Source of the DNA: Deltaproteobacteria bacterium
GTDB lineage: Bacteria > Myxococcota_A > UBA9042 > PHBI01 > JACKFB01
NCBI GenBank assembly: GCA_020632695.1
Contig: JACKFB010000004.1
Coordinates: forward strand, 186,001 to 250,000
DNA: 64,000 bases
Direction of reading: 5' to 3'
Part shown: piece after piece, positions 57,532 to 64,000 of the stretch
How the letters are laid out: every line of letters begins with the position of its first letter
Position numbering within the stretch: position 1 is the first letter of the stretch
Notes under the pieces: model-generated
Told to the model about the DNA's origin: nothing
Seen by the model: only the letters and a program-made list of their open reading frames with translations
Database searches by the model: none
Made by a program: the position numbers and the translations under genes

Positions 57532-60500
57532 TCAGCGACGCGGCGTCGGCCACTCCACCTCGAAGTCGGCGGTGGCCCACGAGCGCCACAAGAACTGGCT
57601 GAGCTGCGAGGTGTCGTGGGCGTCGATGTCGAAGCCGAGCATCTTGACCCGCAGCAGACGCAGGTAGCCCGGCCCCTCCCAGATCGAGCGCAGCCCCCAG
57701 GCCGCCTGCAGGTCCGGCAGCGGCACCTCGCGTCGCCCACCGTCGACCATCAGCGTCCAGAAGGGGAAGCCGCGACCCTCGGTGAGCTGCACGTAGGTGA
57801 AGTCGGCGTCCTCGCCCTCGTCCAGCGCCCAGCTCAGGTCCAGCCCTCGGAGCTGCCCGTCGGCGCCCGGGTTGTCCGGGCGCGGGATGCGCAGGAAGGG
57901 ACCCAGCACCAGCACGTGGGCGCCGCCGGTGAGCACGCGGCCGTCGCTCGTACGCTGGACTCCGCGCAGGTCGACGTGCTCGGCCTCGGCGTGCAGCGAC
58001 CAGCTCACCCCGTCCCAGCGCAGGATCGCCCCGGCGTCGCCCACGGCCCACACGGCGGCTGCGTCGGCGACGTGGATCGCGTGCAGGTCGCGCCGGGTCT
58101 TGGGCAGGTAGTCGAACCAGCGGGTGCCGTCCCAGCGGATGATGCGCCCGCGCCGCCCCACGGCCCACACGTTGTCGGCGTCGGAGCCCGAGACCGCCAG
58201 CAGGTCGTCGCCCTGGGCGTCGAACACGTCGACGCCGCTCGGCGTGACGCGCCGGATCCTGCCGTCGTCGCCCGCCAGCCACAGTGTATCGCCGCCATCG
58301 CTCCAGATGCCGCGCCACACGGCGGCGGGACCGGCGCCGGTGTAGACCTGGGTCCACGCGTCGCTCGCAGCGTCCCATCGCCAGACCCCGCGGTCGCCGC
58401 TCAGCCAGACCGCGTCCAGACGGCCCGTCGCCGCCCACCAGCTCGCGCCCTGCAGGGCGACCGGCATGGCCACGCTGCGCCACACCAGCCCGTCCCACCG
58501 CAGCACGGCCCCGCCGTCGCCCGCGGCCCACGCGTCCTCCGCCGTGCGCGCCCAGACGGCCCGCAGCGCCTTGCTGGTCGGCGCCTGCTGCAGCGCCCAC
58601 CAGCTCCCGTCCCACATCACGATGCGGCCCTCGTCGCCCACCGCCCACACCCGGCCGTCACTGGTCCCGTCCATGGCGAGCACGTCGTGGGTGATGCCGG
58701 TGCGGGTGACCGCCGCGCCGCTGGGGAAGACCTCGAACACGCCGTCGTCGTAGACCGACGTGATCCCCTTGTGCAGCGTGAAGCTGCCGTCGTTGCTCAG
58801 GCCCGCGGCGGCCTCGTCGGTCAGCGCGGTCGCGTAGATCGTGTAGCTGGCGTCGTAGAGGCTCTCCTCGAACTTCGCCGGGAAGCCCGGCAGCTCGAAG
58901 CTGTCCTGCTCGACGCCGACGGCCCGCTGCGGCATCGGGAACACGCCGTCGCTGCCCAGGTCCAGGAAGATGTCGGCCGTGTAGTTGCGCGCCTGGCCGG
59001 CCCCCTTGGGCGGATCGTCGAGGCGGATCCGCAGCGTCCGCGTCAGGGGGATGTCCAGGGTCACGTCCTGGGCGGTCAGCGTCTCGCCGGCCGGCGTGAA
59101 GACGTGGCGCCGCACCCCCATGCGCAGCGGCACGAAATCCTCGGTGTCCGGGTCCAGGTAGCCGCCCATGCAGACCACCGCGTGCTCGCCGGGGCGGCTG
59201 TCCAGGCGGTAGTTCGCCTCGGCGTCGGTGAAGCCGTCGGGCGAGAGCAGCGACTGCACGCCGCTGAACTCGTCGGGGATCGACGTCCCGCACCAGGCCA
59301 CCGCGCGCCCCGGCGCCGGCACGCACTGCACCTGGCCGAAGCCGACTCCGGCGCACATGAAGCCGGTGGGGCAGTCGCTCTGCACCTCGCAGGCGGTGGT
59401 GCAGCGGCTGCCCTGCTCGCCGAGCAGCGTGCAGCGTGAGCCCGCCCCGGCGCAGTCCCCGTCGACCAGGCAGGCCTGGCACAGCGAGCTGGACCCGCCG
59501 CCGATGGAGCCGGCGCCGCCGAGCTTGGTCTCGCAGCTCCCGAGCGGCGGGATGATGTACTTGTCGAAGCCCTGGACGCGGCCCTGCAGCTCGCCGTCGG
59601 GCAGCGGCTTCGGCCCGCGCCCGCCACCCCCGCCCGGCGGCGAGGGCACCAGCGGGATCAGCGCCAGGGTGGCGTCGCGCGCGTCGAAGTCGACGATGCT
59701 GGCCGTCGTGAAGTTGTCCTTGCCGGCCGTGATCATCGAGGGCGGCCCGAAGTCGACGTCCGACAGCGTGATCTGGCCGCGATCGTCGGTGACCCCCTGA
59801 AACGGCGTGCCGAGATCGTCCCAGAAGATGACGAAGGCCTCGGGCACCGGCTTGCGCGTGGAGTTCTCGATGACCGTCACGTTCAGCGCCTCCGGCGTGG
59901 GGCCGCCGCCGGTACCTCCGTAGCCTGCCGTCGGGTCGAAGTAGCTGTAGGCCATGGCCAGGCGACCCGCGTCGCCGGCGTCGACGATCACCGCGCCCGG
60001 CTCGCCCCGTGGCGCGCGCAGGTGCGCCGTCGCGTCGTCGACGACCTCGAGCCGGGAGCCGTCGGCGTCGCCGAAGCGCAGCCCGCTCAGGCCGGAGCGG
60101 AAGCCCGTGCCGTGCACGCGCACCAGCCGACCGCCGGACTGGGAGCCCTCGGGGGGCGACACGGCCAGCAGCCTGGCGCCGCCCGAGGCCAGGTACTCGT
60201 AGCCGGCGGGGACCAGCGTCACGCGGTCGCCCTCGCTGATCTTGACGTCGACGCGACCGGGCACCCCGGGGGGCACCTCGACCGAGAGCGCGCCGTCGGG
60301 CGAGCGCTCCACCACGGTGCCCGCCACGTGCCCGAAGGAGACGATGGCGTCCATCGAGAGCCCCGCGCCGGCGATGGTCACCCGGTTGCCGCCCTTGGTC
60401 TTGCCGGAGGCCGGCGTGATCGCGTCGACCCGCAGATCCTCCCGGTACGCGAAGAGGTCGCCGCGGCTCACCACGGTGGCCCCGGCGGTGACGGTCACCG

Positions 60501-61638
60501 CGGCCGGGCCGGCGTTGCCCGGCGGCACGACCACGACGATCAGACCGGCCACCGGATCGGTCTCCACCACCGTCGCCGACGCGCCGCCCACGCTGACCTC
60601 GACCCCCTTCGACGCCGCGGTGCTGGCCAGCCCGCGGGCGGCGATGGCCACCTGGGCGCCGCCGGTGGCGGGCGCCGTCTGGGGCCAGACGTGGATGAGC
60701 TCCAGCGGCGCGCCCGCGTCGCCGGCGTCGGTGTAGACGAAGCCGCCGGGCACCGTGCGGGACGCCAGCGCGCCGACCACCTCGAGGGCCGCGGGGCCCA
60801 GCACGCCGGGAGGCGTCCGGATCGTCATGGTCCCGCCGTCGCCCGGTGTGACCGTCTCGGCCACGACGCCGCCGACGCGCACGACGGTCTCGGGGTCGAG
60901 TCCGGTGCCGAAGAGCGTGACATAGCTGCCGCCATCGACCGACCCGGCGGCCGGCGCCAGCCAGGAGACGCTCAGCGGGTCGACGTAGCGGAAGCCCCAA
61001 CGCAGCGTGCGCTGCTCGAAGCCGTTGGACGCGATGACGTCGACCGGGCCCGCGCGACCGGCCAGACGCGAGGGGAGGCGGCCGGTGATGGTGGTGGCGT
61101 CCGTGCGCTCCGGGTCCTCGAGCAGGCGCCCGCCCACCAGGATCGCCGTGTCCGCGTCGAAGCCCTCGCCGCGCACGGTCACGCTGACGCCGCCCGCGAC
61201 CGGGCCCATGGTCGGCTCCACAGCGTTCAGCCTCAGCGGCGCGCGGTAGAGGTACGCCTCGGAGAGCGTCGCCTCCTGGCCGTCGGGCAGCTCGACGCGA
61301 ACGTCGACCAGCCCCGGCTCGCCCGGCGGCACGTCGCAGTTGAGCTGGCCCTCGTCCAGCACCAGCACGCCGGTGGCCGGCGTCGCGCCGAACTGCACCG
61401 TGGCGCCCGGGGTGAAGCCGGTGCCGAGGATCGACACCCGCTCACCGCCGGCCGGCTCGCCCAGGTTGTCGTAGATGCGGGTCAGGCTCAGCGCTACGAA
61501 GGCGTCGGCGTCGGAGCTGGCGTCGGAGTCGGGGAGGTCCCCGCCGGCCGTGTGCGGGATGTCCAGGCAAGCCGCAAGGAGCAGCGCGGCGGTCGCCGCC
61601 AACGCCGTCGGCAGCAGCCGGTGTCGCCTCGTGGCCAT
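57532..61638 (-). CDS. Giant lipoprotein: six IPT/TIG domains, Cys-rich module and C-terminal propeller
   Basis: The 1368-aa product has a lipobox LAAC (Cys24) and an Asp/Ser linker, then six IPT/TIG-like beta-sandwich repeats of about 85 residues between about 50 and 575 (each with GG..V.+.G.GF/GL and F/VG....V). A carboxypeptidase-regulatory-like domain follows (about 585-665, LNVTVIENSTRKPVPEAFVIF), then a Cys-rich module (about 715-800, CQACLVDGDCAGAGSRC). A propeller of repeats such as VWAVGDEGRIVMWDGSWW (about 1035-1260) precedes a final C-terminal domain. Surface adhesion or ligand recognition is plausible for this architecture, but not shown. GGAGGA precedes the ATG and a promoter is at 61701-61730. 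Confidence 0.82.
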   Translation of the reverse strand: MATRRHRLLPTALAATAALLLAACLDIPHTAGGDLPDSDASSDADAFVALSLTRIYDNLGEPAGGERVSILGTGFTPGATVQFGATPATGVLVLDEGQLNCDVPPGEPGLVDVRVELPDGQEATLSEAYLYRAPLRLNAVEPTMGPVAGGVSVTVRGEGFDADTAILVGGRLLEDPERTDATTITGRLPSRLAGRAGPVDVIASNGFEQRTLRWGFRYVDPLSVSWLAPAAGSVDGGSYVTLFGTGLDPETVVRVGGVVAETVTPGDGGTMTIRTPPGVLGPAALEVVGALASRTVPGGFVYTDAGDAGAPLELIHVWPQTAPATGGAQVAIAARGLASTAASKGVEVSVGGASATVVETDPVAGLIVVVVPPGNAGPAAVTVTAGATVVSRGDLFAYREDLRVDAITPASGKTKGGNRVTIAGAGLSMDAIVSFGHVAGTVVERSPDGALSVEVPPGVPGRVDVKISEGDRVTLVPAGYEYLASGGARLLAVSPPEGSQSGGRLVRVHGTGFRSGLSGLRFGDADGSRLEVVDDATAHLRAPRGEPGAVIVDAGDAGRLAMAYSYFDPTAGYGGTGGGPTPEALNVTVIENSTRKPVPEAFVIFWDDLGTPFQGVTDDRGQITLSDVDFGPPSMITAGKDNFTTASIVDFDARDATLALIPLVPSPPGGGGGRGPKPLPDGELQGRVQGFDKYIIPPLGSCETKLGGAGSIGGGSSSLCQACLVDGDCAGAGSRCTLLGEQGSRCTTACEVQSDCPTGFMCAGVGFGQVQCVPAPGRAVAWCGTSIPDEFSGVQSLLSPDGFTDAEANYRLDSRPGEHAVVCMGGYLDPDTEDFVPLRMGVRRHVFTPAGETLTAQDVTLDIPLTRTLRIRLDDPPKGAGQARNYTADIFLDLGSDGVFPMPQRAVGVEQDSFELPGFPAKFEESLYDASYTIYATALTDEAAAGLSNDGSFTLHKGITSVYDDGVFEVFPSGAAVTRTGITHDVLAMDGTSDGRVWAVGDEGRIVMWDGSWWALQQAPTSKALRAVWARTAEDAWAAGDGGAVLRWDGLVWRSVAMPVALQGASWWAATGRLDAVWLSGDRGVWRWDAASDAWTQVYTGAGPAAVWRGIWSDGGDTLWLAGDDGRIRRVTPSGVDVFDAQGDDLLAVSGSDADNVWAVGRRGRIIRWDGTRWFDYLPKTRRDLHAIHVADAAAVWAVGDAGAILRWDGVSWSLHAEAEHVDLRGVQRTSDGRVLTGGAHVLVLGPFLRIPRPDNPGADGQLRGLDLSWALDEGEDADFTYVQLTEGRGFPFWTLMVDGGRREVPLPDLQAAWGLRSIWEGPGYLRLLRVKMLGFDIDAHDTSQLSQFLWRSWATADFEVEWPTPRR

Positions 61639-61700
61639 GCCTCGTTCCTCCGCGGCGCCTGGGAAAACGCGCGCCGGGTGCGTACCTGCCAGAGTGGCCC

Positions 61701-61730
61701 AGCATAGCGACGCCGCGCCGCTGGACTCAA
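61701..61730 (-). promoter_or_regulatory. Promoter of the IPT/TIG lipoprotein gene
   Basis: On the minus strand: TTGAGT (61730-61725), 18-bp spacer, TATGCT (61706-61701). Predicted leader about 55 nt. Confidence 0.52.
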
Positions 61731-61785
61731 GGGAGCAGCCGCCGTGGCGACGCTCCGGGCGCCCCGGTTCGCCACGCCAATGGGG

Positions 61786-61816
61786 TTGACGCGCCGGCGC
61801 GGCATGGGCCTATAGT
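61786..61816 (+). promoter_or_regulatory. Leaderless-type promoter of tetR-aldehyde dehydrogenase unit
   Basis: TTGACG (61786-61791), 19-bp spacer, TATAGT (61811-61816). The -10 ends 9 nt before the ATG at 61826, which has no Shine-Dalgarno, so the mRNA would have zero to four leader nucleotides. Confidence 0.55.
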
Positions 61817-61825
61817 CCGCCCACC

Positions 61826-62434
61826 ATGGCGGACGAAACACCTTCGGTCCGGGACCGGATCCTGCAAGCGGCGAGGCGGCTCTTCCTCTCCCAGGGATTC
61901 AACGGAACCAACCTGCGCCTCATCGCCAAGGAGGCCCAGGTCTCCATGGGCGGGATCTACCACCACTTCGCTTCGAAGGAGGAGATCTACGAGGCCCTGC
62001 TGCCCTCGGTGGGGCTGGTGCAGGCGCTGCCGCGCGTGGCGTCCTTGTTCCAGGCGCGCGAGTTCCCGGAGAACCTGCCCGAGATCGGGCGCGCCATCGT
62101 GGCCCTGGTGCGCGGCCACAAGGACGACTTCAAGCTCGTCTACATCGACATCCTGGAGTTCCAGGCGCGCAACGTGAAGCCGATCATCAACCAGATGCAC
62201 GCGGCCTTCGCCCACGCCTCGGAGACGCTGCTGGCCCACCGCCAGGCCGCCGGCGAGCTGGTCGACGTCCACCCGGCCGTCATCACGCGCTGCATCGTCG
62301 ATCTCTTCATGCACTTCCACCTCACCGAGGTGATGCTGGAGACCAGCCTGGCCGAGCAGGTGGGACTCACCGACGACGCCATGGCCGGGCAGATGGCCGA
62401 GGTGCTGCTGCACGGCATCCTGCGGCGCCCGTGA
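61826..62434 (+). CDS. TetR-family transcriptional regulator
   Basis: One-component repressor-type regulator of 202 aa. The N-terminal helix-turn-helix (about 8-55) has DRILQAARRLFLSQGFNGTNLRLIAKEAQVSMGGIYHHF, the classic TetR pattern ending in YxHF. A helical ligand-binding domain follows. ATG 61826 sits just after a predicted -10, so a leaderless transcript is likely. Its stop overlaps the GTG of the aldehyde dehydrogenase (GTGA), suggesting it regulates that operon, probably itself included, in response to a small aldehyde- or lipid-derived ligand (inference). Confidence 0.9.
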   Translation: MADETPSVRDRILQAARRLFLSQGFNGTNLRLIAKEAQVSMGGIYHHFASKEEIYEALLPSVGLVQALPRVASLFQAREFPENLPEIGRAIVALVRGHKDDFKLVYIDILEFQARNVKPIINQMHAAFAHASETLLAHRQAAGELVDVHPAVITRCIVDLFMHFHLTEVMLETSLAEQVGLTDDAMAGQMAEVLLHGILRRP

Positions 62435-63897
62435 CCGCCGGGCCCACGCCGCCCGCCGCGGCGCCGGCGCCTCTGTCCCTGTCGGCGATCCGCGCGGCCC
62501 AGCGCGCCTGGGCGGCCGAGCCCCTCGAGAGCCGCTGCGCCCACCTGCGCGAGATCGGGCGCCGCTTCGCCGCGCGCGCCGACGACGTGGCCCGGGTGGT
62601 CTGCGAGGAGACGCGCAAGCACCCCGCCGACGCCTGGTTCGCCGACGTGGTGCCCAACCTCGACCTCTTCACCTGGTGGACGGGCCCGGGCCGCAAGCCG
62701 CTGCTGCCGAAGAAGCTGCCGCTCTCCTCGCTGGCGCACCCGGGCAAGCGGGCCGTGCTCCACACCGAGCCGCGCGGCGTCGTCGGCCTGATCACCCCGT
62801 GGAACTATCCGGCGGCGATCCCCTTGCGCACCCTGGTCCCGGCGCTGCTGGCCGGCAACGCCGTGCTCTTCAAGCCCAGCGAGGTCACGCCCCGCACCGG
62901 CGCGCTGCTGGCCGAGATCTTCTCCTCGGTGCTTCCCAGCGGCGTGCTCACCCTCGTCCAGGGGGCCCGCGAGGCGGGCGAGCAGGTGGTGGACCTGTCC
63001 GACCACGTGGTGTTCACCGGCAGCGTGGCCACCGGCCGTAGGGTCGGCGAGCGCTGCGCGTCCCAGCTCAAGTCGGTGAGCCTCGAGCTGGGGGGCAAGG
63101 ACGCGGCCATCGTGCTGCGCGACTGCGATCTCGAGCGCACCGTCGACGGCGTGCTCTGGGGCGCCGTCACCAACAGCGGGCAGAACTGCGCCGCCATCGA
63201 GCGGGTCTACGTCGAGGCGGCCATCTACGATCGCTTCGTCGGGCGGCTGCTGGCGCGCGCTGAGGGCTTGCAGGTGGCGCCGGTGGCCACCGAGGCGCAG
63301 GACCGCATCGTGCGCGAGCACCTGGCCGAGGCCGAGTCGCTGGGCGCCACGCTGCACGGCGAGTACCCCGGCGGGGCGGTCATCCTGACCGACGTGCCCG
63401 AGGGGGCCCGCATCCTGGTCGACGAGACCTTCGGCCCGGTGTGCCCCGTGGTGCGCGTGGACGACGGCGACGCCGCCCTGCGCCTGGCCAACGCCTCGGA
63501 GTTCGGGCTGACGCTCAGCATCTGGACGCGCAGCGAGGCGCGCGCGCAGGAGCTGGCCGCGCGGGCGCGCGCCGGCGTGGTGACCATCAACAACGTGGCG
63601 CTGACGGCCAGCATGCCCTTCGCCCCCTGGTCGGGGCGCGGCGCCTCCGGGCACGGGGCGACCAACTCCGAGTGGGCCCTGCGCGAGATGACCCAGCCCA
63701 AGGTGGTCCTGGTCGACGACAACCGCGCCCCCGAGCCCTGGTGGTTGCCCGCCGACGACGCGGCCGTCCGGCTGGCCCGGCTCTCCCTCGAGTGGCTGCG
63801 CGCCAGCGGCCCGGCCAGGCTCGCCGCCACCCTCCGCGTGGTCCGCGGCCTCAAGGCCCGCACCCGCCAGCAAGCGGGCCGCTCCGGCACCGGCTGA
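62431..63897 (+). CDS. Aldehyde dehydrogenase family enzyme
   Basis: NAD(P)-dependent oxidation of an aldehyde to its acid. The 488-aa protein has the ALDH set: ITPWNYPAAIPLRTLVPALLAGNAVLFKPSE near 121-151 (Lys148), FTGSVATGRRVG near 195, catalytic Glu219 in SLELGGKDA and nucleophilic Cys253 in NSGQNCAAIERV. The length and the short C-terminal helical tail (last 45 residues, LARLSLEWLRASGPARL) resemble class 3-like fatty-aldehyde dehydrogenases, whose C-terminus may associate with membrane; substrate not determinable. GTG coupled to tetR by a 4-bp overlap. Confidence 0.9.
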   Translation: MTAGPTPPAAAPAPLSLSAIRAAQRAWAAEPLESRCAHLREIGRRFAARADDVARVVCEETRKHPADAWFADVVPNLDLFTWWTGPGRKPLLPKKLPLSSLAHPGKRAVLHTEPRGVVGLITPWNYPAAIPLRTLVPALLAGNAVLFKPSEVTPRTGALLAEIFSSVLPSGVLTLVQGAREAGEQVVDLSDHVVFTGSVATGRRVGERCASQLKSVSLELGGKDAAIVLRDCDLERTVDGVLWGAVTNSGQNCAAIERVYVEAAIYDRFVGRLLARAEGLQVAPVATEAQDRIVREHLAEAESLGATLHGEYPGGAVILTDVPEGARILVDETFGPVCPVVRVDDGDAALRLANASEFGLTLSIWTRSEARAQELAARARAGVVTINNVALTASMPFAPWSGRGASGHGATNSEWALREMTQPKVVLVDDNRAPEPWWLPADDAAVRLARLSLEWLRASGPARLAATLRVVRGLKARTRQQAGRSGTG

Positions 63898-63955
63898 ATA
63901 CCCCGGGTGTCGCCCCGTCGGAGCCCCCGCGCCCTAGCGCCCAGGAGGCCCCCCG

Positions 63956-64000
63956 ATGGCAACGCCCACCCCACCGACGTCCGCCGCCGCGCGCCGGTCC
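63956..64000 (+). CDS. Start of a gene cut by the right edge
   Basis: ATG 63956 has a perfect AGGAGG 7 nt upstream, and the frame is open to the end of the window (15 codons, Met-Ala-Thr-Pro-Thr...). It starts 58 bp after the aldehyde dehydrogenase and on the same strand, so it is probably the next gene of that operon. Too short to identify. Confidence 0.5.
   Translation, partial: MATPTPPTSAAARRS

Overview
The window is about 70% G+C, densely coded on both strands, with many GTG and some TTG starts and frequent 4-bp start/stop overlaps. It looks like a chromosomal segment of a Gram-negative bacterium with an outer membrane: it has a TonB-dependent receptor, an outer-membrane beta-barrel, many lipoproteins and YceI. 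The style of the lipoproteins (Asp-rich linkers after the lipobox, MopE-like DNDGDG repeats, Cys-rich spacers, IPT/TIG repeats, propellers) resembles Myxococcota and related former Deltaproteobacteria. That placement is inference; there is no rRNA gene to anchor it. I saw no tRNA, rRNA, CRISPR array, insertion sequence or prophage.

Layout. 0-6 kb: the tail of an unknown D/A-rich protein, dnaB, a degenerate glutamine-amidotransferase-like gene, an orphan 60-aa protein, UDP-glucose dehydrogenase and a rhomboid protease. 6-16 kb: a sigma-28-type factor, a TonB receptor, gyrA coupled to an RlmI-like methyltransferase, a 67-bp tandem repeat derived from the methyltransferase 3' end, and an ArnT-like glycosyltransferase. 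16-22 kb: rplM-rpsI, metK, an outer-membrane protein, a small membrane protein coupled to a secreted protein, a second 3'-end duplication, and a basic-tailed unknown. 22-26 kb: threonine ammonia-lyase, a polytopic membrane protein and a cysteine-synthase-like enzyme, all translationally coupled. 26-32 kb (minus strand): a six-gene unit of glycerol-1-phosphate dehydrogenase homologue, NAD-dependent epimerase, yicC, gmk, gltX and dedA. 32-35 kb: a sigma-54 activator and a bifunctional (p)ppGpp synthetase/hydrolase. 35-48 kb (minus): glyQ-glyS-ppdK coupled to two large lipoproteins, then a third lipoprotein. 48-62 kb: YceI, small proteins, then a run of lipoproteins and secreted repeat proteins. 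62-64 kb: TetR, a coupled aldehyde dehydrogenase, and the first codons of another gene.

The core genes (replication, translation, nucleotide and amino-acid metabolism, stringent response) appear intact. The accessory signal lies in the lipoproteins and in locally repeated DNA. The most unusual stretch is 49.8-52.8 kb. A hexanucleotide array of about 370 bp encodes an Asp/Glu/Thr linker. Just downstream, two convergent lipoprotein genes both lose their reading frames, the plus-strand one several times.

A shared promoter pattern (TTGAC-type -35, 17-19 bp spacer, TA-starting -10) recurs upstream of at least ten genes. Two genes (tetR and rsh) have a -10-like box so close to an ATG lacking a Shine-Dalgarno that their transcripts may be leaderless.
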